64,000 nucleotides of DNA, taken from Mesorhizobium sp. Root157. Lineage in GTDB: Bacteria > Pseudomonadota > Alphaproteobacteria > Rhizobiales > Rhizobiaceae. Position numbers and translations under genes: made by a program. The stretch covers positions 64,629 to 128,628 of the forward strand of contig NZ_LMGJ01000037.1 of the NCBI RefSeq assembly GCF_001427385.1. The letters are read 5' to 3'. The notes under the pieces were generated by a model. The model was not told the origin of the DNA. It ran no database searches and saw only the letters and a program-made list of their open reading frames with translations. Below, in pieces: positions 18,545 to 26,645 of the stretch (the first letter of the stretch is position 1; each line of letters starts with the position of its first letter).

Positions 18545-19501
18545 TCAGGCGGCTTCGGGCAGCGGCAGCGGGTCTGTCAGGGCATTGCCGATATCGAAGC
18601 CGATCTTGGTGAAGAACTCGGCGGCAGACATCTTGGCGCCGCCTTCCGGCTTGACCTTGATGAGTTCGACCTGGCCGCCCTGCACGATGATGCTGGCGCC
18701 CTTTTCGCCGATGGCGCAGATCTCGCCCGGCTTGCCGCGCACGTCCTCGAAGCGCCGCACCGGATGCTTGCGGGTCTCGTAGATACGCACCTTGATGCCG
18801 CCGATGGTGGTCCAGGCGCCGGGCGCCGGATCGCAGCCGCGGATCAAATTGTAGATCTGGTCGATATGGGCATGCCAGTTGATCTGGGCTTCCTTGTCCT
18901 TGCACCAGCCTTCGTAGCTGGCCCGGTTCTCGTCCTGGACGATCTCCTGGTGCTTGCCGGCAACCACCAGGTCGGCAGCTTCCAGCATCGCCTCGACGCC
19001 GAGCGGGAACAGATGGTTGAAATAGACGCTGCCCAGCGTGTCGTCCGGGCCGATGGCCGCGGTCTTTTGCAGGATCACCGGACCTTCGTCGAGCCCATCG
19101 TCCGGGCGGAAGATGGTGAGGCCGGTCTGTCTGTCACCCTTGATGATCGGCCAGTTGATCGAGCTTGGACCGCGATACAGCGGCAACAGCGAGGGATGGT
19201 ACTGGATCATGCCGTGCTTGGGGATGTTGACGAAGTCCTGCGGCGCAAACTGCAGCACATAGGCCATGACGCCGAGTTCCACGTCGAGTTGCTTGAGCGC
19301 CTGCTTGGCCGGTTCGCCCTTCAATGACGGGAACTGGAAGACCTTCAGGCCTTCCTTTTCGGCGGCGAGCCGCAACGGGTCCGGCTTGGCGCCGGCCTTC
19401 TCCGGGGCGCAGAACACGCCGGCGATTTCGTCGCCGCGCTTGATGAACGCTTCGAGGACGCTGGCGCCGAACGCCTGTTGTCCGATGATGGCAATACGCA
19501 T
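18545..19501 (-). CDS. 10-formyl-THF hydrolase-like protein (formyltransferase fold)
   Basis: A 318-residue protein with a formyltransferase N-terminal domain (MRIAIIGQQAFGASVLEAF) and a C-terminal OB-like domain. It is closer to the N-terminal hydrolase domain of 10-formyl-THF dehydrogenase (ALDH1L1) than to methionyl-tRNA formyltransferase. Shared features are IIGQ at the start, YHPSLLP with catalytic His102, DDGLDEGPVILQ with Asp138 at the same 36-residue spacing as the His/Asp pair of ALDH1L1, and INW..HIDQIYNLIRGCDPAPGAW. It probably binds 10-formyl-THF and moves or hydrolyses the formyl group. An aldehyde dehydrogenase lies 143 bases upstream on the same strand. AAGGAG precedes the ATG. 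Confidence 0.8.
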   Translation of the reverse strand: MRIAIIGQQAFGASVLEAFIKRGDEIAGVFCAPEKAGAKPDPLRLAAEKEGLKVFQFPSLKGEPAKQALKQLDVELGVMAYVLQFAPQDFVNIPKHGMIQYHPSLLPLYRGPSSINWPIIKGDRQTGLTIFRPDDGLDEGPVILQKTAAIGPDDTLGSVYFNHLFPLGVEAMLEAADLVVAGKHQEIVQDENRASYEGWCKDKEAQINWHAHIDQIYNLIRGCDPAPGAWTTIGGIKVRIYETRKHPVRRFEDVRGKPGEICAIGEKGASIIVQGGQVELIKVKPEGGAKMSAAEFFTKIGFDIGNALTDPLPLPEAA

Positions 19502-19644
19502 GGCTGCTCCTTTCGTGTGAAGGCACAGCTTTCCCGATCCCGCGGCATGCGGGTTTTAAGAGAAAACAGTGCGGTTGGGGCAATCCCGGCGGCTGCGGAT
19601 ACCGCATTCCGTCAGGAGTTGCGTGAAAACAAGGTGCTAGTGGC

Positions 19645-21099
19645 TCAGCGGCCGGTGTTGATCCAGACCACCTTCGGTTCGGTGAAGTTCTCGATGGCCA
19701 TGTCGCCGTGCTCGCGGCCGAAGCCCGAATCGCGCGCCCCGCCCCACGGCAGGCGAATGTCGGTCGGGCCGTAGGTGTTGATCCACACCGTGCCCGCCTT
19801 CAACTGCCGCGCGAAGCGGTGAACACGGTTGATGTCGGCGCTCCACACGCCGGCGGCGAGGCTGTAGACGGTGCCGTTGGCGATCCGGAGCGCATCCTCG
19901 TCGTCGATGAACTTGATGACGGTGGCGACCGGGCCGAAGATCTCTTCCTGCGACACCCGCATTTCGTGCTCGACGCCGACGAACACCGTCGGCTGGACGT
20001 AGTAGCCGGTCTCGGTGGCGCGCGCGCCGCCCGCCACCACCGAAGCGCCTTCGTTGCGGCCTACGTCGATGTAGTTGAGCACGCGGTTCATCTGCACTTC
20101 GGAGACCAGCGGCCCCATCGAGGTCGAGGCTTCCAGCGGATCGCCGAGACGCATCGACTTGGCGCGCGCTGCCAGCCGCTCGACAACCTCGTCATAGATA
20201 TCGGCATGGGCGAGGATGCGAGAACCGGCCGAGCACACCTGCCCGGTGTTGAAGAAGATGCCGGAGCCGGCAGCTTTCACAGCCGCGTCGATATCGGCAT
20301 CGGGGAAAATGATGTTGGCCGACTTGCCGCCGAGTTCCAGCGTGACGCGCTTGAGGTTGCCGGCAGCGCTTTGCAGGATCTGGCGGCCCACCACCGGAGA
20401 ACCGGTGAAGGTGACCTTGTCGACATCCCGATGATCCACCAGCGCCTGGCCGGCGACCTTGCCGAAGCCTGGAACGACATTGAGCGCCCCGGCCGGGAAA
20501 CCGGCTTCCAGTGCCAGTTCGCCGATCCTGAGGGCGCTGAGCGGGGTGATCTCGGCAGGCTTCAGCACAACCGAGCAGCCGCAGGCCAGCGCCGGCGCCA
20601 TCTTCCACATGCCGATCATCAGCGGGAAGTTCCACGGGATGATCGCGCCGACGACGCCGAGCGGTTCGCGCACCGTGTAGGTTAGGGCATCGGTGCGGGC
20701 CGGAATCACCTGACCGTTGATCTTGTCGGCCATGCCCGCATAGTAGATCAGCGTGTCGATCACCGCCGGCAGGTCCTGGCGGCGGATGGCCGAAACCGGC
20801 TTGCCGGAATCGAGGCTCTCCAGCATCACCAGTTCGTCTTCGTTCCGGCCGATAAGGTCGGCGAGCTTCAAAAGCAGCCGGCCCCGATCGCTGGCCTTCA
20901 TGTGGCCCCACTCGCCTTCGAACGCCTTGCGGGCCGAGCGCACGGCTGCATCGATATCCTCGACGCCTGCCTCTGCGACCTGAGCGATCACCTGCTCGGT
21001 CGCCGGGTTGACGGTGGCGAAATAGCGCCCCGTCAAGGGGGCGACCCGGCGCCCGTCGATCAGCAGGTCCTGCATCTCCAAAGCTGTCATGTCGTTCAT
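19645..21099 (-). CDS. NAD(P)-dependent aldehyde dehydrogenase
   Basis: A 484-residue ALDH superfamily enzyme. The nucleotide-binding PWNFPLMIGMWKMAPALACG is around residues 155-174, Glu255 is in VTLELGGKSAN, and the catalytic Cys289 is in FFNTGQVCSAGSR. GPVATVIKF and WINTYGPTDIRLPWGG complete the set. Length is standard for a tetrameric cytosolic ALDH. It starts at 21099 with GGGAGG upstream, followed downstream by the folate-hydrolase-like gene. Together they cover the two catalytic domains of 10-formyl-THF dehydrogenase, but the phosphopantetheine-carrying linker domain is absent. It could equally be an ordinary aldehyde dehydrogenase, with real substrate unknown. Confidence 0.88.
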   Translation of the reverse strand: MNDMTALEMQDLLIDGRRVAPLTGRYFATVNPATEQVIAQVAEAGVEDIDAAVRSARKAFEGEWGHMKASDRGRLLLKLADLIGRNEDELVMLESLDSGKPVSAIRRQDLPAVIDTLIYYAGMADKINGQVIPARTDALTYTVREPLGVVGAIIPWNFPLMIGMWKMAPALACGCSVVLKPAEITPLSALRIGELALEAGFPAGALNVVPGFGKVAGQALVDHRDVDKVTFTGSPVVGRQILQSAAGNLKRVTLELGGKSANIIFPDADIDAAVKAAGSGIFFNTGQVCSAGSRILAHADIYDEVVERLAARAKSMRLGDPLEASTSMGPLVSEVQMNRVLNYIDVGRNEGASVVAGGARATETGYYVQPTVFVGVEHEMRVSQEEIFGPVATVIKFIDDEDALRIANGTVYSLAAGVWSADINRVHRFARQLKAGTVWINTYGPTDIRLPWGGARDSGFGREHGDMAIENFTEPKVVWINTGR

Positions 21100-21177
21100 T
21101 GTCGTCGGCCTCCCGAGCGTGTCCAGCCCGGATGGGCAGGTTCTCCCTCATAGGGTCGGCGAGCGGCAAGGGCATGT

Positions 21178-21190
21178 AAATATGATATTT
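21178..21190. promoter_or_regulatory. AT-rich palindrome upstream of the ALDH gene
   Basis: AAATAT-G-ATATTT, a perfect 6-base inverted repeat, lies about 80 bases upstream of the ALDH start in otherwise GC-rich DNA. It is probably part of the promoter or an operator. No regulator is assigned. Confidence 0.3.
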
Positions 21191-21318
21191 TTTGCAAGTG
21201 TAATAGGCACCCGAGATGACAATACTTCTGCGTTTCGCGTGCTTGGCTGGTGGCAAAACGTCGATTTGGGACCAGCTTATGTCGGCGGTTGCGTACGGCA
21301 AGGTCTTATGAAATCCCA

Positions 21319-21354
21319 TAAAAAAGCCCGCCGCCAGCGAAGCTGACAGCGGGC
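21319..21354 (-). terminator. Rho-independent terminator of the sulfurtransferase gene
   Basis: On the minus strand GCCCGCTGTCAGC pairs with GCTGGCGGCGGGC across a short TTC loop, with two mismatches, and is followed by six T. It starts 33 bases after the sulfurtransferase stop. Confidence 0.85.
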
Positions 21355-21386
21355 CGGGCAGGCGTTTTGGCTTGCAGGCCGGGTGT

Positions 21387-22253
21387 TTATTTTCCCAGCC
21401 AGACGGTGCCGGATTTGTTGGTCACCGGAACGCCGACGGCATTGCCATATTCGGTCCAGGAGCCGTCATAGTTGCGCACTTCATAGCCGAGCAGGCGCTT
21501 CAGCGCGAACCAGCTATGGCTGGACCGCTCGCCGATACGGCAATAGGTGATGACCGGCTTCGAGCCGTCGACGCCCTTGTCGGCGTAGATCTTGCGGATC
21601 TCGTCGAGCGGCTTGTAGGTGCCGTCGTCGTTGACGATGGTCGCCCACGGCACGTTCTCGGCGCCGGGAATGTGGCCGGCGCGGATCGACAGTTCCTTCA
21701 CCCCTTCCGGCGCGAAGATCTTGCCGGTGTATTCGTCCGGCGAGCGAATATCGATCAGCTTGCCGTCGATGCGGCCTTCGGCAACCTCGAGCACGTTTGT
21801 GAGACGGGCGCGCAGGCTGTTGTCGCGGTTGGGCAACTCGATGGCTGAAGCCTTGAAGGACGGCACGTCGGCGGTCAGCGGCAGCTTGCGCGCTTCCCAC
21901 AGCTTGCGGCCGCCGTCGAGCAGCTTGACGCGCGCGCCGAAGCCATAGATGTCGAGCACCCAGGCGCCCCAGGCGGCGAACCAGTTGTTATGGTCGCCGT
22001 AGATGATGACGGTGGTATCGTTGTCGACACCGGCCTTGCGCAGCGTAGCCTGCAATTTCTCGCGCGAAGCGATGTCGCGGTTGATGGTATCGACCAGATC
22101 GACATGCCAGTCGAGGTTGGTGGCGCCGGGAATATGGCCGCCGGCATAGACGCCGGGATCGACGCTGACCTCGAACACCCGCACTTTCGGATCATCGAGG
22201 TGATCCTTCAGCCAGTCGGCTGTGACGAGGGAATCGGAAACTGGATTTGCCAT
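21387..22253 (-). CDS. Thiosulfate/3-mercaptopyruvate sulfurtransferase
   Basis: A 288-residue tandem-rhodanese protein. The first, inactive domain contains FEVSVDPGVYAGGHIPGA, and the second carries the active-site loop CRIGERSSHSW with catalytic Cys238. A loop of the form CRxGER(S/T) favours thiosulfate over mercaptopyruvate as sulfur donor. It probably works in cytosolic sulfur transfer or cyanide detoxification. It lies just downstream of cysI on the same strand, separated by 122 bases, which suggests a joint role in sulfur assimilation. A strong terminator follows. Confidence 0.92.
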   Translation of the reverse strand: MANPVSDSLVTADWLKDHLDDPKVRVFEVSVDPGVYAGGHIPGATNLDWHVDLVDTINRDIASREKLQATLRKAGVDNDTTVIIYGDHNNWFAAWGAWVLDIYGFGARVKLLDGGRKLWEARKLPLTADVPSFKASAIELPNRDNSLRARLTNVLEVAEGRIDGKLIDIRSPDEYTGKIFAPEGVKELSIRAGHIPGAENVPWATIVNDDGTYKPLDEIRKIYADKGVDGSKPVITYCRIGERSSHSWFALKRLLGYEVRNYDGSWTEYGNAVGVPVTNKSGTVWLGK

Positions 22254-22375
22254 GGCGAAACGTCCTTTCTATGCAAGTCCTTGTCGCCGGCGGAGCGGAA
22301 CCGGGTCGTCTTTCTTGTTGCGCCAGGCCGCTCCCGGCGTTGTCGAAGGTCGGCGATCCGCCGCCTCATTAGAAT

Positions 22376-24103
22376 TCAGGCGTTGAAGAGCCTGCCTTCC
22401 TTCACTTCGGCGGCGTAGCCGGCGCGGATGGCGAAGTCTCCGAAATGCTCGCCCGTCAGGCGCTCGCGCGCGAAATGGCCGATCACCTTGGCAAGCAGGT
22501 CGAGGATGGCTTTCTCGCCGACATTTTCGAGCACCATCTTGTTGAGGCGCTGGCCGTGGAAGCCGCCGCCGAGATAGAGGTTGTATTTGCCCGGCGCGCG
22601 GCCGGTCAGGGCGATCTCGGCGATATAGGGCCGCGAGCAGCCGTTCGGACAGCCGGTCATGCGGATGGTGATCGGCTCGTCGATCAGGCCATGTTCGGCC
22701 AAGATCGCTTCGATCCTGGTGACGAGCTCGGGCAGGTAGCGCTCGCTTTCCGCCATCGCCAGCCCGCAGGTCGGCAAGGCGACGCAGGCCATCGAGTTGA
22801 GGCGCAGCCCGCTGCCTGCCTGCAGGCCGTCGAGCTTGTATTCCTTCAGTACCTTCTCGATTGCCGGGCGATCTTGCGGCGCGATGTCGGCGATGATCAG
22901 GTTCTGGTTTGGCGTGACGCGGAACATGCCGTTGTGGATGCGCGCCACGGCACGCAGCCCGTCGAGCAGAGGCCGATCCGGGAAGTTGCTGACGCGTCCG
23001 TTCTGGATGAACAGCGTGCAATGCTCGCGTCCGTCCTCGCCGGTCGTCCAGCCGATCGGATCGCCGTTGGAGGTGAATGCGTAGGAACGGGCCTGTTCGA
23101 GCGAAAAGCCTAGCCGGCTTTCGATTTCGCCGGTGATCCAGTCGAGGCCCTTGTCGTCGACGGTGTATTTGAAGCGGGCGCGCCCCCGGTCAAGGCGGTC
23201 GCCGTAGTCGCGCTGCACCGCCATGACCGCATCGCAGGTTTCCAGCACCTTGTCGGCCGGCACGAAGCCGATGACGCTGGCAAGCCGCGGATAGGTCTGC
23301 GGCGCCTGGTCGGTGCGGCCCATACCGCCGCCGATGGCGATGTTGAAGCCGGCAAGCTTGCCGTTCTCGACAATGGCGATGAAGCCGAGGTCCTGGGCGT
23401 AGACATCGATGTCGTTGATCGGCGGGACGACGAAGCCGATCTTGAACTTTCGCGGCATGTAGGTCTTGCCGTAAAGCGGTTCCTCCGGCCCGCTGACCGG
23501 GGTCCGCTCCTCGCCATACCAGATCTCCTTGTACGCGCCGGTCTTGGGAATGGCATGGTCGCTGGCTTTCTTGGCCAGCGCATGGACCTGCGCATGCAGT
23601 GCCGACAATTGCGGATTGATCGACGCCATGACGCCGCGCGAATCGTCGCCGCAGGCAGCCTTGGTGTCCAGCAGGACGTCATGCAAACCCTGGATCAGCG
23701 AGCGCAGGTTCTGTTTGTGGATGTAATGGAACTGGAAGGTCTGGCGTGTCGTCAGCCTGAGCGACTCGCCGCCATAGGCACGGCCAAGCTCATCCAGCTT
23801 CAGCCATTGCGCCGGCGAAAGGACGCCGCCCGGCAGACGCACCCGCGCCATGAAACGATAGGCCGGTTCCAATTTCTGGCGGCGGCGCTCGTCGCGGATG
23901 TCGCGATCGTCCTGCTGGTAGACGCCGTGGAACTTCATCAGCTTGATGTCGTTGCCGGGCACGGCGGCCGTCAGTTCGGCGTCGAGGCCGGCAGCGATGG
24001 TGCCGCGCAACTGGTCGCTGTTGGCCTTCAGCGTTTCGTCCGCGCCCAGCCTATCGAGCGGCTGGGAAAGGTCGCGGCTGCGGTCGTTTTCAAGCAGGGT
24101 CAT
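22376..24103 (-). CDS. cysI: NADPH sulfite reductase, haemoprotein beta subunit
   Basis: A 575-residue protein carrying sirohaem and a 4Fe-4S cluster that reduces sulfite to sulfide with six electrons from CysJ. It has the two ferredoxin-like repeats (RLPGGVLSPAQWLKLDELG; TPNQNLIIADI) and the cluster/sirohaem cysteines in CVALPTCGLAMAE and TGCPNGCSRP. KFHGVYQQDDRD at the N-terminus is typical. The ATG at 24103 has GAGG six bases upstream and lies nine bases after the cysJ stop. A TTG overlapping that stop would add four residues. The cysJ-cysI order matches enteric bacteria. Confidence 0.95.
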   Translation of the reverse strand: MTLLENDRSRDLSQPLDRLGADETLKANSDQLRGTIAAGLDAELTAAVPGNDIKLMKFHGVYQQDDRDIRDERRRQKLEPAYRFMARVRLPGGVLSPAQWLKLDELGRAYGGESLRLTTRQTFQFHYIHKQNLRSLIQGLHDVLLDTKAACGDDSRGVMASINPQLSALHAQVHALAKKASDHAIPKTGAYKEIWYGEERTPVSGPEEPLYGKTYMPRKFKIGFVVPPINDIDVYAQDLGFIAIVENGKLAGFNIAIGGGMGRTDQAPQTYPRLASVIGFVPADKVLETCDAVMAVQRDYGDRLDRGRARFKYTVDDKGLDWITGEIESRLGFSLEQARSYAFTSNGDPIGWTTGEDGREHCTLFIQNGRVSNFPDRPLLDGLRAVARIHNGMFRVTPNQNLIIADIAPQDRPAIEKVLKEYKLDGLQAGSGLRLNSMACVALPTCGLAMAESERYLPELVTRIEAILAEHGLIDEPITIRMTGCPNGCSRPYIAEIALTGRAPGKYNLYLGGGFHGQRLNKMVLENVGEKAILDLLAKVIGHFARERLTGEHFGDFAIRAGYAAEVKEGRLFNA

Positions 24104-24111
24104 GGCCGGCC

Positions 24112-25953
24112 TCAATAAACGTCGATCTGGTAGCGGTGGCTGCTCTTGAGCGTGGCGAGGTATTCGGCGGCGGCGGCCTTGCCGAGCCCGCCCTGTTCAC
24201 TAACGATCGACGCCAGCGTGGAATGGACGTCGGGAGCCAGCCTCGCGCCATCACCGCAGACATAGAGGTGGGCGCCTTCCTCCAGCCATGCATAGACGTC
24301 GCGCGCCTGTTCGCGCAGACGATGCTGCACATAGGTCTTGGCGGCGCCGTCGCGGGAGAAGGCGACGTTCATGCGGCTTAGCACACCGTCCTTGAGCAAT
24401 CCTTGCCATTCGGTCTGGTAGAGGAAATCGCTGTCGAAGTTGCGCTCGCCGAAGAACAGCCAGGATTTGCCTGACGCACCCCTCGCCTCGCGCTCCTGCA
24501 GGAAGGCACGATAGGGAGCGACGCCGGTGCCGGCGCCGATCAGGATGATCGGGGCGTCGTCCGCAGGCAGCCGGAAATGCGGGTTGGCCTTAACATAGAC
24601 CGGCAGCGTCGTGTCCGGCTCGGCCTGGCGGGAGAAGTGACCCGACGCGACGCCGAGGCGCGGCTCGCCATTGAGGTCATAGCGCACCGTGCTCACGGTC
24701 AGATGCACCTCATCGGGTGCCGACGACAGGCTCGACGCAATCGAATAGAGGCGCGGCTGCAACGGCCGCAAGCCCGCGGCGAAGGTCTGGGCATCGATGC
24801 CCGGAGCCGGGAAGCGCCGAACGATATCGACAACATGGTTGGATCGCAGGAAGGCGGCGCGCGCTTCGACCGCGGTCTCGCCGCGCAAGGCCTTGAGGTC
24901 TTCGGCCCCGCTCAACTCAGCCCAATGCTCGATGAAGCGCGGCGTCGCGGCGGTGATTTCCAGCGTGGCGGACAAGGCTTCGCCGAGCGTCGTGGCGCGA
25001 TCCTTGACGGCAAGCGGCGCATCGGCGGAAAGCGACAATGCGGCCAGGAGGGCATCGACGGCGGCGGGATCGTTGCGCGGCATCACGCCCAGCGCATCGC
25101 CCGGCTCGAAGGCGAGACCCGAGCCCGCCAGCGACAATTCGATGTGCCGGGTTTCCTTGCTCGACCCCCGCCCGGTCAACGTCAGATTGTCGATGACGGT
25201 CGCGATGAACGGCGAGCGCTTGTCGTAGGCGGGAGCATCGGCAGAGGCGGCAGGAGCGACCGAAGCAGCTACGCCGTTGAGCTTGCCGGTGGGCGTGCCT
25301 TCAGGTTTGATCTTCCCAATGGCGGCCTTGAGCCAGTCCGCCGCCGGGTCGTCGTAGTCGACATCGCAATCGACGCGCTCATGCAGGCGTTCCGCGCCCA
25401 GTTCGGCCAGCCGTGCATCGAGTCGCTTGCCGGCGCCGCAGAAATACTCGTAGGTGGAATCGCCCAACGCCAGCACGGCATAGCGCACGCCTTCTAGACG
25501 TGGCGCCTTGCGGCTTTCCACGAACTCGAAGAATCCGACCGCCGAAAGCGGCGGCTCTCCTTCGCCATGCGTGCTGGTGACGATCAGGATGTCCTGCTCG
25601 TCCTTCAGCTTGCGCGGCTTGTATTCGGCCATGTCGGCGAGCGCCGGCTCGACCCCCGCCTTGCGCGCGGCCGCGGCCAGCAGTTTGGCGATGCCGGTGC
25701 TGTTGCCGGTCTCGCTGCCATGGAGAATGGTGAGCGTGCGGGCGGCGACAGCAGCCGGGGCGGCTATCGGCTGTCCTGGCAGCGGGAAGGCCGGGTCCGA
25801 AGCGCCGGTGAATGCGCGGGCGCTATGCCCGATGCCGGCGAAGTAGCCGCTGATCCAAAGCGCCTGGCCGGGCTGCAATGACACCGCCAGCGAGCTCAGC
25901 CGCTCCCACTGCTCCGCCGAGAACCCTGGACCGGGGAATTGAAGTGCCGTCAT
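24112..25953 (-). CDS. cysJ: NADPH sulfite reductase, flavoprotein alpha subunit
   Basis: A 613-residue diflavin reductase. A poorly conserved segment of about 65 residues precedes the FMN flavodoxin domain (LTILHGSETGNSTGIAKLLA; TSTHGEGEPP; ALGDSTYEYFCGAGK). The FAD domain (RLYSIASSLSSAPDEVHLTV) and the NADPH domain (LIGAGTGVAPYRAFLQER; FFGERNFDSDFLY) follow, ending in the usual VY. It passes electrons from NADPH through FAD and FMN to CysI. The ATG at 25953 has GGGAG eight bases upstream; nine more codons are open but lack a site. Promoter sequences must lie in the 690-base gap upstream. Confidence 0.94.
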   Translation of the reverse strand: MTALQFPGPGFSAEQWERLSSLAVSLQPGQALWISGYFAGIGHSARAFTGASDPAFPLPGQPIAAPAAVAARTLTILHGSETGNSTGIAKLLAAAARKAGVEPALADMAEYKPRKLKDEQDILIVTSTHGEGEPPLSAVGFFEFVESRKAPRLEGVRYAVLALGDSTYEYFCGAGKRLDARLAELGAERLHERVDCDVDYDDPAADWLKAAIGKIKPEGTPTGKLNGVAASVAPAASADAPAYDKRSPFIATVIDNLTLTGRGSSKETRHIELSLAGSGLAFEPGDALGVMPRNDPAAVDALLAALSLSADAPLAVKDRATTLGEALSATLEITAATPRFIEHWAELSGAEDLKALRGETAVEARAAFLRSNHVVDIVRRFPAPGIDAQTFAAGLRPLQPRLYSIASSLSSAPDEVHLTVSTVRYDLNGEPRLGVASGHFSRQAEPDTTLPVYVKANPHFRLPADDAPIILIGAGTGVAPYRAFLQEREARGASGKSWLFFGERNFDSDFLYQTEWQGLLKDGVLSRMNVAFSRDGAAKTYVQHRLREQARDVYAWLEEGAHLYVCGDGARLAPDVHSTLASIVSEQGGLGKAAAAEYLATLKSSHRYQIDVY

Positions 25954-26093
25954 CCGTTTGCTCCCTCGTCCACATGGCAAAGCATCGTCGTTGCCGCCGC
26001 AGCGTGCGGCAGCGCGAACATGTTGAAATCATGCGGTTTTGAAGTCCGTCGGCAGGAGAGATGACTCGGCAATTTCGCCGACACAAACGAATG

Positions 26094-26106
26094 ATATTGC
26101 TAATAT
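26094..26106. promoter_or_regulatory. AT-rich palindrome upstream of cysJ
   Basis: ATATT-GCT-AATAT lies about 140 bases upstream of cysJ, in the AT-richest part of a GC-rich gap. It could be a binding site of a sulfur regulator or part of the promoter. The wider gap (25954-26367) shows no gene. Confidence 0.3.
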
Positions 26107-26367
26107 GATGCAAGAAAGTTGCTACGAACTATTCTTGAAACGCGCATTCTGCCGAGTGTCGGACGCACATATCAATACTTCTAAGAACGCCGCGCAGCTT
26201 GGATGAAAAGTGCGACCGGGAAGCGCACAAATTTTTCTTCGAGGAAGCGAACTGACCCGAAAAACCGGGCCGGCACGGCGCACAAGGATGGATTTTTAGC
26301 AAATTCGCCTTGGAAACGCGATGCGGGTCACGCTCCGGAGACTTGACTACCGGTTCACCATAGCCAC

Positions 26368-26529
26368 AAAAAAACCTCTGCCCGGCAAATGGAAAGGGCA
26401 AAGCAGGGACGACCACCCTCGTCCTGCATGCTCGCTTTCCGCTGCCGGGCAGAGGATGTGCGCGGCAAGGGCCGCGCTGACCTCAGCCTTGCAATCCCGG
26501 AAAGACGACAAGCTGTTTCCCGGAATTGC
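26368..26529 (-). ncRNA. Candidate structured RNA: three hairpins and a U7 tail
   Basis: On the minus strand three hairpins follow each other. The first, 26529-26491, has arms GCAATTCCGGGAAA and TTTCCGGGATTGC. The second, 26477-26460, is GCGCGGC-CCTT-GCCGCGC, a perfect stem. The third, 26455-26375, is a rod of about 80 bases: an outer 13-bp stem (CCTCTGCCCGGCA/TGCCGGGCAGAGG), an inner 6-bp stem (GGAAAG/CTTTCC) and an apical stem of 9-10 bp (GCAGGACGA with TCGTCCCTGC). Seven T follow directly, as in a Rho-independent terminator. It lies downstream of the cytochrome gene and one dispersed repeat. It may be an independent small RNA or a very elaborate 3' end. I could not match it to a named RNA. 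Confidence 0.5.
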
Positions 26530-26532
26530 CTT

Positions 26533-26632
26533 ATGCATGTCGCCCGAAAACGGGAACCGGTTTCGGGATAACGATATTCATGAAAACAATTACTTAGAGC
26601 GCGCCGGCGTATCTGTAGATCGCGACGCGCTC
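26533..26632 (+). repeat. Dispersed two-hairpin repeat, copy A
   Basis: One unit of a repeat of about 100 bases also found at 32137-32233 (inverted) and twice at 50107-50302. The first hairpin starts ATGCATGTCG, with inner arms CCCGAAA/TTTCGGG (here CCCGAAAA). The second has arms AGAGCGCG/CGCGCTC around 26596-26631. Copy A has a decayed second ATGCAT box (ATTCAT). It lies 13 bases beyond the stop of the di-haem cytochrome gene. Confidence 0.85.
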
Positions 26633-26645
26633 CAGGGGCTATGGA

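Noticed and set aside
18545..19501. Annotation as methionyl-tRNA formyltransferase
   Set aside because: Landmarks fit the hydrolase domain of 10-formyl-THF dehydrogenase better, and no peptide deformylase gene is adjacent.
26368..26529. Identification of the structured RNA as 6S or SRP RNA
   Set aside because: The signal-recognition GGAA loop and the 6S central-bubble plan are not seen; left unnamed.
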